Below, piece by piece: positions 1 through 6,390 of a stretch of 11,295 bases of DNA. The DNA lies in assembly GCA_021413535.1 (NCBI GenBank), contig JAIOQF010000070.1:1-11295 (forward strand), given 5' to 3'. The translations under genes and the position numbers were made by a program. The notes under the pieces were generated by a model, which worked only from the letters and a program-made list of their open reading frames with translations, was not told where the DNA came from and searched no databases. The DNA comes from Verrucomicrobiota bacterium. GTDB taxonomy: Bacteria > Verrucomicrobiota > Verrucomicrobiia > Verrucomicrobiales > Verrucomicrobiaceae. Every line of letters starts with the position of its first letter. The stretch's first letter is position 1.

Positions 1-3000
1 CGTCGTGAGTGGCGTGTTGAAGATGGTGGCACTGTTGTTGCGCAGGTTCAGCGTGGTGCCGGTGAGGGCGGCCACGCCCGTCGAGGTGTCGATGGCATTG
101 GCGTGGGCCAGCGTCAGTGTGCCCGCATTGAGAGTCGTCGCGCCGGTCATGGCGTTGTCGCCGCCGAGGACGAGGGTGCCTGCGTTGACGGTGGCCGAGC
201 TAAGGCTGTTGTTGCCCGACAAGGTGAGCGAGCCTGCGCTGACAGTCACCGAACCGGTGAAGGTGTTAGTATTGGAGAGGGTGAGCGCGTTGGCACCGAT
301 CTTGATGAGCGAGAGATTGGTGGCACCGCCGTTGCCGACGGCGTTGCTTTCCGTGGTATCGCCTGTGACATTGAGAAGCAGATTGGAATTGCCGGCGAAG
401 CTGACGGTGGAACCGGCCTGACCGCCGAGGCCGTTGGTGAGTCCGGCGATGCCGCCATTGCTCGCGCCCCCGACCCAGACGCCGGTGTTGACCGTGACGC
501 CGAGTGTAGCACCGTTGCTGACTGAAACCGCACCAGTGGCAGGCATGGAGGTCAGGGTCGTGAAGTTCAGTATGCCTCCGCTGATGGTGGTGCCGCCGTT
601 GTAGGTGTTGACGCCGCTGAGGACGAGTTGGCCGACGCCGTTTTTAGTAAGCCCGGCGGTGCCGGTGCTATTGGTGAGGTTGCCGGTCAAGAAGCCGCCG
701 CCCGTGTAAGTATTGTCGATCACCATCGTGGAAGTGACCGTGCGGTTGGCACCATTGAGGTCGATATTATTCGTAAATGTGACTTTATAAGTGGGGTTGT
801 TGAGGACGAGCGCGTCTTGAAGAAGGAATTCGCTGGGGTTGAAATAAGGGCTGTTCCAGACAAGAGGACTGCTGCCGGTGCCGGTGATGCCGAACGAAGA
901 GGAACCATAGCCAGAGAAGCCGCTGATGCCGCCGGTGATCTGAATTTGACCGACCCCCGATCCGAGGGGACGCGTGAAGCCGGCGTTGTTGTATCCTTCG
1001 TAAACGCCGCCGTTGAGGGTTAGGTTTCCGCTTGGCAGGGTGGCGTTACCTAAAATGGCACCTCCGGTGATGGTAGTCGTTCCGGTGTAGGTGGGGGTTG
1101 CTCCACCTTTGATATCGAGCAAGCCGCTGCCTGCCTTTGTGAGGCCGTAACCACCACCGAAGTCGGAGACGGTGCCGGAGACTAGGAGAATGCCGCCGGT
1201 GGCCACGGTCCAAGTCTGACTGGACGCGAGGCCGATGTTGGCACTGATGGTGTGGGTGCCGCTGGCGTTGTTCAGGGTGATGCCGTTCGGTGCGGTGTTG
1301 CCGGTGTTGGTGGCTGCTTCGATGACCAGCATGCTGAACGGCGTGTTCGCCGCGACCGAGCCCTGTCCAATCGAGACGTTAGTGGTGGCACTGGTTCCAA
1401 AAGTCAGGCTGTTGATGTTCGTGCTGGCATTGAGCAGAGAAGCGCCGATCGCAGAATTGATGATGACGTTGGACATGTAGTCCGGAATTGCAGCACCGCT
1501 GAACTTGGTCGAATCCTGCCACGAGGGGGTCGTTCCGGAGAGGGTCGTATTAGCCAAGACAACACCAGCCACCTGCGTGGTAGTGAGCTTGAGAATCGTG
1601 GAGGTGCTGCTGGAAAGCGAGAAGGTCTGGCCGAAGGCTTTGGTGGTGGAGAGTCTGAAATTGCCTGCATTCGCAACAGCCAGAGCGGTTCCAGATCCAG
1701 AGGTAATGATGTCATAGGTGTTGGCCGCGATTCGGCTGCCCGAACCACCGATCTGGTTGGGGCTGATCACGACTGCACCAGCGGTCGTCATGTTGAAGGC
1801 ACCGGACGCGACGATCTGGTCCGTCGTCGAACTGCCGAGGTCAAAGTAGAAGTTGTTAAGCCCCGCTGCGCTGGTGCTGGCCAGCGTGCCGCTGACAGTG
1901 AACGGGGTGACACCCACTGAGCCGTTGGCGAGGTTGATGCCGCCACCAAAGGTAGCTGTGGAGAGGGTCAGTGAACCGCCGATGGTGCCGGTGCCGCCGA
2001 TGAAACCGCTGCTGGCGGCAGTGCCGCTGACAGTCACAGCGCTGAGGGCATTGAGGGAGCCGTTCACGCGCAGGAGACCGCCGGTGACCGAGGTCGTGCC
2101 AGTGTAGTTGTTGGTGCCGGTGAGAGTCCAGGTGCTGGCGGTGTTTTTCGTGAGCGTGCCGCTGGTGGTGGAGATCGCACCGACCGAGTTGCCGGTGGTG
2201 GTGCCACCCAGCGTCAGGTTTTGCGCCGTCGCGCTAATCGAAGCGACGGTCAGATCCGCCCCGGTCGGGTTCAGGACTGCCGCGCCGGTGAGTGAGAGTG
2301 CGCCGAGGCCGAGGCTGCTGCCGTTGCTGCCACCGGTGACGTTGAGCGTGGATGCGGCCATGGCGGACGCGCCAAGGGTCAGGGTGGTAGCGGCGGGATT
2401 CACATCAATCGTGCTGGTGGCGGTCAGGGTGACGCCACGATTAACCGAGACGCCGCTGGCACCCGTGTATTGGAGCGTGCCGCCGCCGAGGGAAATGCCG
2501 GCCGCACCGGCCGCCGCGAAGGCGCCGAGATTGCTATTCAAGCCGGCGTCTTTGAGAGTGCTGACTCGCAACGTGCCAGCGGAGATGGTGGTGACGCCAG
2601 TGTAGGAGTTGGCGGTGTTGGTGAGCAGCCAGATGCTGTTGCCGGATTTGGTCACGCTGATGACCCCGCCGCCAGTTGTGTTTTGGATCGTTCCATTAAA
2701 TGTATTGTCACCGGTGTTGCCGGCTCCTTGGAGTTGGAGTGTCTTGGCTGAGGCAGTGGCGCCCACCACGTTTCCGTTGATCACAAATGGAGCCGCATTA
2801 CTGGCACCATTGGCATCCAACGCCAGAATAGTCGCAGCAGCACCCGCGTCGAAGTCAATGTCACGAGTAATGTTCGACGCAGCGCTGCCGGAGTATCTGA
2901 AAGTTTGAGACTGGCCAAAGATACCTTGAGATAGTCTAAAACTACCACCGTTACCTATGCTTGTGAAATCTGCGATAACGGAGCTTGATGAAGTGCTCGC

Positions 3001-5421
3001 AAGTGTGAGGCCGCCTGTGAATGCGCTGGCATCCGCAAGCGTGTAAGTGGGAGTTCCTGCAACACTGCCAAAAACGAGCGCACCCGCTCCTGAGACCGAG
3101 GTGAAGCTGTAATTCCGGTTGGTCGATCCAGGAATCGAAGTGGTGCCACTTGTGACGTTGAGATCGCCCAGAGCATAAGAGACGGCACCATTACCACCCA
3201 CCGTAACGGTGCCGGAGGTGGTGATATCTCTCGTGGCGGTGCTGGCGCCCAAAGCGGAATGAGTAGCAATAGTCAGCGTCCCCGCGGAGACGGACGTGCC
3301 CCCGGTGAAGGTGTTGCTGCCGGAGAGAATCTGTTCGCCTGCCCCGCTCTTAGTGAGAGTCATGCCTACCGCACCTTCGGCGATGATGCCGCCGTAAGTG
3401 ACGGAAACTCCCGACTGCGGATTGAGGGTGAGAGCGGCGACGCTGCCGTAACCGGAGGTAAAGATGGTGGCGAGATTACCCGACGCGCCACTCAAGCCGC
3501 CGATGGTCGGGGTGGTGATGCCGGTTTCGAAGGTGAGGGAGGGTGAGCCGGTTGTGACGAGCGCGCTGTTCTGCAGCGCCAGATTGTTATTCAGCTTGAG
3601 AGTGCCGGCGGTGACGGTGGTGAGGCCGCTGAAGGTGTTGGAACCGGAGAGCACGAGAGAAGTGCCCGTGCCGAGCTTGGTGATTGCAGTGGATGTGCTG
3701 CCCGTCACGTTGCCGATGACGCCGGAGTAGGTCATCGTGCCCGCGGTGGCGTTGGTGGTATCGATCCCCAGCGTGACCGCGCCCGAGTAAGTGACCGTTC
3801 CGCCCGCTTGGCCGCCGAGGCCGGCGAGCAAGCCGCCGATGGAACCGTTGCCGGAGGTGGCGTTGGTCCATTCATTCGAAGCGGCTCCCGCATTCACGGC
3901 CAGCGTCGCTCCCGTGGCGACGGCAACTGCACCCGTGGCCGGCATGGCAACGGTCTTGGTAAACTGCAAGGTGCCGCCTGTAAGGGAGGTCCCACCGGTG
4001 TAGGTATTGGTATTGGAAAGGATCCAGGTGCTGGCTCCGGATTTGGCCACGCTGATGACAGCCGTCCCTCCCCCGTTGGCGATCACGCCGTTGAATGCGT
4101 TATTAAAGCCGGTGCTGGTGCCGGCTAGGGTCAGGGTCTTGCCGTTTGTTGAACTGGTGACGGACAATGGAGTATTGAAGACAAGCGCACCAGCTCCATT
4201 GGATTCGATGGTGATACCCGTATTGAAAGCTGCTGAACTTCCGAACTCAAGCTGGCGGGCGTCAAAAGTGTTACCAGAGCCCGTGTAGGTGAGCTGTAAA
4301 GGTTGTCTGTAATTGCCGCCCGCTAACGGGCCGCCCGATATAATCTTGCCGCCATCCCCCAGGTCACTGAAGGCTAACTGTGCAGTAGTAGTTACAGCTG
4401 CGTAGTCGATCAAAATAGTGCCGGTAAACCCAGATGAGTTTTTGATATCCAAAATCTTGGGTTGAGGGGTGTTACTAGTGCCCCCGATAAATCGCAGTTG
4501 GCCACTGCCTGAGAGACCGTTCGTGAATGTATATGACGCGGTGCCGTTGCCCGAGGCGGCGCCATTTAAGGTTACAATAGCCGCGGAATCAATCGCGGCA
4601 CTACCTAGGGTGGACGTGCCGGTGGCTATGCTGGAGGAAGCCATAAAGTTAACCGCGATGTTCTGCAGAAAAGTTCCGGAACCCAACGAGCCGCCGTTGA
4701 CGGTGAGGCCACCCGTGAAGCTCTGGGTGGCAGTCCCGTTCAAGACGCCAGCATTGAGAATCATGCCGCCGCTGAAGTCGTTCAAGCCGCCGAGGGTGAG
4801 GGTGCCTCCGCCGTCCTTGGTGAGGCCGCCTCCGCCGCTAATCTTGCCGTTGATAGTGGTGTTGCCCGTGCCGGCAATGGTGAGTAGGTAGCCTGCTTTG
4901 TTTACGGCTCCGCCGATGGTGAGCAGACTGTCGTCGTTGTTCGTCCAAGACTGGGCGGCACCGAGGGTGATGCCGAGGTTCGCGCTGCCCACGCTGGTGG
5001 CCTGGGCACCGGAATTCATCGTAATGCCGCTGCCGCCGATGGTGAGCACCTGGCCGCTGCTGCTGGCGGTGAGGGTGTAGCCGCTAGTGGTGGTGGCGCC
5101 AAAGATGAGACCGCCAATGCTCTGCGTGCTGACGTTGATCGTGGGGCTGCTGGCGAGCGTGCCGCCATTCCCGAACTGCGCGATGTCGGTGCTGGTATCA
5201 TTCGTGGTGGCCACGTCTGTGCTGGAGCTGGTGTTCCAGAATTTAACGTCCCCCGACGCCCAGGTGTATGTGCCTGTGAGATCTTGTGCGCCACCCGTGC
5301 CGAGATCGGCGTCCCAAATAAGGGTGGCGGCCTGCAAGGATACCGGAGCCGTGCCGAGGGGGATGAGGAGGGCGACGATGAGGGCGACAACCCGGAAATG
5401 CAGAGGGAGGGGACGGTTCAT
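1..5421 (-). CDS. Giant PATR (autotransporter-associated beta-strand) repeat surface protein, N-terminal 1807 codons, C-terminus beyond window
   Basis: The frame starts at the ATG at 5421 and has no stop in 1807 codons to the window edge, so the gene is partial. An in-frame TAA at 5428-5430 makes this the first possible start; no Shine-Dalgarno sequence precedes it. Residues 1-31 form a signal peptide (hydrophobic VVALIVALLIPLG, then SLQA/ATLIW). The rest is Gly/Ser/Thr/Asn-rich, low in charge, and contains no cysteine. At least nine units of the pattern LTKxGxGTLxLSGxNTYTGGTTVxAGTL lie near residues 195-228, 457-487, 578-613, 687-725, 920-953, 1088-1123, 1427-1463, 1589-1620 and 1703-1740. 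This is the PATR repeat (TIGR02601 type), predicted to form an outer-surface beta-helix. A passenger-closing region (about 1145-1290) is followed by a second header-like region (about 1300-1430). The missing C-terminus should decide between an autotransporter barrel and a PEP-CTERM anchor. An adhesin or surface-layer role is inference. Confidence 0.93.
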   Translation of the reverse strand, partial: MNRPLPLHFRVVALIVALLIPLGTAPVSLQAATLIWDADLGTGGAQDLTGTYTWASGDVKFWNTSSSTDVATTNDTSTDIAQFGNGGTLASSPTINVSTQSIGGLIFGATTTSGYTLTASSSGQVLTIGGSGITMNSGAQATSVGSANLGITLGAAQSWTNNDDSLLTIGGAVNKAGYLLTIAGTGNTTINGKISGGGGLTKDGGGTLTLGGLNDFSGGMILNAGVLNGTATQSFTGGLTVNGGSLGSGTFLQNIAVNFMASSSIATGTSTLGSAAIDSAAIVTLNGAASGNGTASYTFTNGLSGSGQLRFIGGTSNTPQPKILDIKNSSGFTGTILIDYAAVTTTAQLAFSDLGDGGKIISGGPLAGGNYRQPLQLTYTGSGNTFDARQLEFGSSAAFNTGITIESNGAGALVFNTPLSVTSSTNGKTLTLAGTSTGFNNAFNGVIANGGGTAVISVAKSGASTWILSNTNTYTGGTSLTGGTLQFTKTVAMPATGAVAVATGATLAVNAGAASNEWTNATSGNGSIGGLLAGLGGQAGGTVTYSGAVTLGIDTTNATAGTMTYSGVIGNVTGSTSTAITKLGTGTSLVLSGSNTFSGLTTVTAGTLKLNNNLALQNSALVTTGSPSLTFETGITTPTIGGLSGASGNLATIFTSGYGSVAALTLNPQSGVSVTYGGIIAEGAVGMTLTKSGAGEQILSGSNTFTGGTSVSAGTLTIATHSALGASTATRDITTSGTVTVGGNGAVSYALGDLNVTSGTTSIPGSTNRNYSFTSVSGAGALVFGSVAGTPTYTLADASAFTGGLTLASTSSSSVIADFTSIGNGGSFRLSQGIFGQSQTFRYSGSAASNITRDIDFDAGAAATILALDANGASNAAPFVINGNVVGATASAKTLQLQGAGNTGDNTFNGTIQNTTGGGVISVTKSGNSIWLLTNTANSYTGVTTISAGTLRVSTLKDAGLNSNLGAFAAAGAAGISLGGGTLQYTGASGVSVNRGVTLTATSTIDVNPAATTLTLGASAMAASTLNVTGGSNGSSLGLGALSLTGAAVLNPTGADLTVASISATAQNLTLGGTTTGNSVGAISTTSGTLTKNTASTWTLTGTNNYTGTTSVTGGLLRVNGSLNALSAVTVSGTAASSGFIGGTGTIGGSLTLSTATFGGGINLANGSVGVTPFTVSGTLASTSAAGLNNFYFDLGSSTTDQIVASGAFNMTTAGAVVISPNQIGGSGSRIAANTYDIITSGSGTALAVANAGNFRLSTTKAFGQTFSLSSSTSTILKLTTTQVAGVVLANTTLSGTTPSWQDSTKFSGAAIPDYMSNVIINSAIGASLLNASTNINSLTFGTSATTNVSIGQGSVAANTPFSMLVIEAATNTGNTAPNGITLNNASGTHTISANIGLASSQTWTVATGGILLVSGTVSDFGGGYGLTKAGSGLLDIKGGATPTYTGTTTITGGAILGNATLPSGNLTLNGGVYEGYNNAGFTRPLGSGVGQIQITGGISGFSGYGSSSFGITGTGSSPLVWNSPYFNPSEFLLQDALVLNNPTYKVTFTNNIDLNGANRTVTSTMVIDNTYTGGGFLTGNLTNSTGTAGLTKNGVGQLVLSGVNTYNGGTTISGGILNFTTLTSMPATGAVSVSNGATLGVTVNTGVWVGGASNGGIAGLTNGLGGQAGSTVSFAGNSNLLLNVTGDTTESNAVGNGGATNLSLIKIGANALTLSNTNTFTGSVTVSAGSLTLSGNNSLSSATVNAGTLVLGGDNAMTGATTLNAGTLTLAHANAIDTSTGVAALTGTTLNLRNNSATIFNTPLTT

Positions 5422-5429
5422 ATTAAATT

Positions 5430-5457
5430 ATGAATGATGAGTGATAAATGATGAATG
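5430..5457. repeat. Degenerate 7-bp tandem repeat, four copies (ATGAATG-like)
   Basis: Four consecutive heptamers read ATGAATG, ATGAGTG, ATAAATG, ATGAATG. They end 8 bases before the start codon of the PATR gene, so they lie in its 5' untranslated leader where a ribosome binding site would be expected. The unit is close to a rotation of the perfect array at 5743-5817 (ATGAAGG). It also supplies the stop codon just upstream of the start. Confidence 0.75.
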
Positions 5458-5589
5458 GAAGCGGGAGAGAGCAGTGATAAGGGCGGGCTGCTTATGAAGT
5501 TGGGGAGACGGACTATCGGAAAGGAGGAGGGATGAAGGCGGAAGGATGACTATCGGAGGGAAATCGGGGAAAAACTGAAATATGGGGGC

Positions 5590-5662
5590 AACTCGGCCAT
5601 TACAACGGAGTTGGCGAAAGGTGCAATTATATTCTATCTTAGCTCGCTGTCGCTTTTTTATA
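5590..5662 (-). promoter_or_regulatory. Dispersed ~70-bp element, copy A, with TATAAT-like -10 upstream of the PATR gene
   Basis: This stretch aligns with 6102-6172 at roughly 80% identity, with the blocks TTGGCGAAAG, TGCAAT, ATATT and TATCTTAGC shared. On the minus strand it carries TATAAT (5626-5631) about 200 bases before the PATR start, followed by the conserved TTGCACCTTTCGCCAA. No good -35 box is visible. It could be a shared promoter or operator, or simply a dispersed repeat that happens to be AT-rich. The distal part (5647-5660, GTCGCTTTTTTA) matches half of the palindrome found at 11139-11156. Confidence 0.45.
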
Positions 5663-5670
5663 CTGGTTTA

Positions 5671-5679
5671 GGGGGGGGG
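5671..5679. repeat. G9 homopolymer tract
   Basis: There are nine consecutive G on the plus strand (C9 on the coding strand of the PATR gene), about 40 bases upstream of the TATAAT in copy A. Tracts of this length slip readily during replication. In this position slippage would change promoter spacing rather than a reading frame. That functional reading is inference. Confidence 0.6.
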
Positions 5680-5685
5680 CTGGGG

Positions 5686-5817
5686 AAGTGAAAAGGGACA
5701 AGTGAAAAGTTAAAAGGGCAGAGCGGAAGGCGACTGGAAAAGAAGGATGAAGGATGAAGGATGAAGGATGAAGGATGAAGGATGAAGGATGAAGGATGAA
5801 GGATGAAGGATGAAGGA
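5686..5817. repeat. Heptamer tandem array: 10.7 perfect copies of AAGGATG plus a degenerate flank in the same 7-bp register
   Basis: Ten perfect copies of AAGGATG run from 5743 to 5812, with a 5-base partial copy to 5817. The flank 5686-5741 keeps the same 7-base phase with decayed units, for example AAGTGAA, AAGGGAC, AAGTGAA, AAGTTAA, AAGGGCA. The strands are strongly purine/pyrimidine biased. It lies between the stop of the 40-aa protein gene and the likely promoter of the PATR gene. The purity of the core suggests recent expansion or ongoing slippage. Comparable short tandem heptanucleotides are known in cyanobacteria (STRR) and in the Haemophilus hmw adhesin promoters; homology to those is not implied. 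Confidence 0.95.
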
Positions 5818-5882
5818 GGTCGGAATGCGGGGCTGGATCTATTTTTTGTCTTCTTTCGTTTCTTTCGGCTATTCGCTTCTGC

Positions 5883-6005
5883 TTAATGAGGAGCGAGGTC
5901 GGGCAGGACGAACTGGATGACGACGAAAACCGCGAGAAGGAAGGTGGTGACGATCCCAGTAACAAATAGCAAGCGGCGGCAGAGGTCGGGGAAGGACAGG
6001 TTCAT
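5883..6005 (-). CDS. Small single-pass membrane protein (40 aa), function unknown
   Basis: ATG at 6005 to TAA at 5883-5885 encodes 40 residues. The protein begins MNLSFPDLCRRL and contains one clear hydrophobic helix, residues about 12-34 (LLFVTGIVTTFLLAVFVVI and onward), then a short PDLAPH tail. Arg10-Arg11 before the helix suggest a cytoplasmic N-terminus. No other ATG, GTG or TTG start lies between this ATG and the upstream in-frame stop at 6060-6062. Three heptamers abut the start codon and no Shine-Dalgarno sequence is present. Codons are GC-rich (GTC, CTC, ACC) like the neighbouring genes and unlike the AT-rich spacer. It sits alone between the cassette genes and the PATR gene. I do not recognise a family. 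It might be a chance frame, but the coherent helix with flanking charges argues for a gene. Confidence 0.5.
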   Translation of the reverse strand: MNLSFPDLCRRLLFVTGIVTTFLLAVFVVIQFVLPDLAPH

Positions 6006-6024
6006 GCGGAATGCGGAATGCGGA
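6004..6024. repeat. Three perfect 7-bp tandem copies of ATGCGGA
   Basis: Three head-to-tail copies of ATGCGGA overlap and abut the start codon of the 40-aa protein gene. On that gene's strand the leader reads as repeated GCATTCC. This is a different heptamer from the AAGGATG array but has the same unit length. Confidence 0.85.
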
Positions 6025-6080
6025 AAGTTGAAATCAGAGGTCGGAAATATTTTTGTTTTCTACTTTTCGATTTCAGCTTT
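6024..6080. repeat. Imperfect 12-bp inverted repeat with AT-rich loop
   Basis: AAAGTTGAAATC (6024-6035) pairs with GATTTCAGCTTT (6069-6080) with one mismatch, around a 33-base AT-rich loop. It lies in the leader of the 40-aa gene, immediately upstream of the ATGCGGA heptamers. It could form a leader hairpin on the minus-strand transcript or be a protein-binding site; nothing else in the sequence decides this. Confidence 0.45.
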
Positions 6081-6101
6081 TTAACGGAAGACGGGGAGGA
6101 T

Positions 6102-6196
6102 AATCCGTCCATTTCAACAAAATTGGCGAAAGATGCAATAATATTATATCTTAGCACGCCGCCGTTTTATAAGACGGCTTTTCCGGGCTGCGGGCC
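6102..6196 (-). promoter_or_regulatory. Dispersed element, copy B, with TATAAT-like -10 and hairpin
   Basis: The part 6102-6172 aligns with copy A (5590-5662). On the minus strand it carries TATAAT at 6143-6148, about 140 bases before the 40-aa gene start, followed by the conserved TTGCATCTTTCGCCAA. The extension 6158-6196 (palindrome GCCG...CGGC, then TTTTCCGGGCTGCGGGC) matches the motif at 11139-11176. The 6161-6176 palindrome is CCGTTTTA/TAAGACGG with one mismatch. It may be a promoter module or a REP-like repeat. Confidence 0.45.
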
Positions 6197-6226
6197 TTTG
6201 CCGAGGGGTGGTGAGCGGATTTTAGA

Positions 6227-6390
6227 CAGGATTAACACGATTAACAGGAAGGGGTTACGAAGGCGCTGCCATTCATCCACAGGGTGAGAGCATTTTTGAT
6301 TGTAACGGCGGGCAGGAGTGCCCGCGCTCCCTTGAGGCATTTTGATTGAAACTCCCCCTCTCCCAATCCTGAATATTCTGTTAATCCTGA
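6227..6390. repeat. Composite inverted-repeat structure, possibly a small non-autonomous (MITE-like) element
   Basis: The outer arms 6227-6250 (ACAGGATTAACA...) and 6367-6390 (...TTAATCCTGA) are inverted copies matching at 18 of 24 positions. Inside them, a direct repeat CATTTT(T)GATTG(T/A)AAC occurs at 6291-6306 and 6338-6352. Between those lies a perfect hairpin. The right arm contains the stop codon of the exported-protein gene at 6381-6383, so that gene's last codons lie in repeat DNA. No transposase is present. Motifs of the AGGATTAACAGGATT type are widespread intergenic repeats in several bacterial phyla. Confidence 0.5.
6308..6325 (-). terminator. GC-rich hairpin downstream of the exported-protein gene
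   Basis: GCGGGC and GCCCGC form a perfect 6-bp stem around a 6-base loop, 56 bases past the stop codon of the minus-strand gene. The bases after it on that strand (CGTTACAATCAAAAATG) lack a proper U tract, so intrinsic termination is only possible. It may instead be the core of the surrounding inverted-repeat structure. Confidence 0.35.

Larger units (their letters stand above)
5422..5882. other. Repeat-rich intergenic region upstream of the PATR gene
   Basis: No convincing gene is seen in these 461 bases. A frame crossing the heptamer array encodes only repeated HPSSFIL-like peptides and is an artefact of the repeat. The spacer holds, from the PATR start outward, a degenerate heptamer array, a direct repeat of GACTATCGGA (5511-5520 and 5548-5557), a ~70-bp dispersed element with a TATAAT on the minus strand, a G9 tract, and a heptamer-registered stretch ending in a perfect 7-bp array. 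All of it lies in front of the minus-strand giant surface-protein gene and is its likely promoter region. Confidence 0.8.
6006..6380. other. Intergenic region between the exported-protein gene and the 40-aa gene
   Basis: These 375 bases hold no gene that I can support. They contain, in minus-strand order, the end of a composite inverted-repeat element with a central hairpin, dispersed element copy B with a TATAAT, a 12-bp imperfect inverted repeat, and the ATGCGGA heptamers. A plus-strand frame at 6018-6287 is open but crosses all of these repeats and has no family character. Confidence 0.7.

Noticed and set aside
5..2908. Many plus-strand frames of 60-220 codons opposite the PATR gene
   Set aside because: They are Val/Pro/Ala-rich mirror images of Gly/Thr/Asn-rich beta-repeat codons, and the minus frame is unbroken through all of them.
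5743..5817. Possible CRISPR array
   Set aside because: The unit is 7 bases with no spacers, and no cas genes are present; it is a simple tandem repeat.
5639..5965. Minus-strand frame of 108 codons with repeated HPSSFIL peptides
   Set aside because: The peptide is only the translation of the heptamer array, and the frame overlaps the more convincing 40-aa membrane protein in another frame.
6018..6287. Plus-strand frame of 89 codons
   Set aside because: It runs through the inverted repeat, dispersed element copy B and the AGGATTAACA arm, and has no recognisable protein character.
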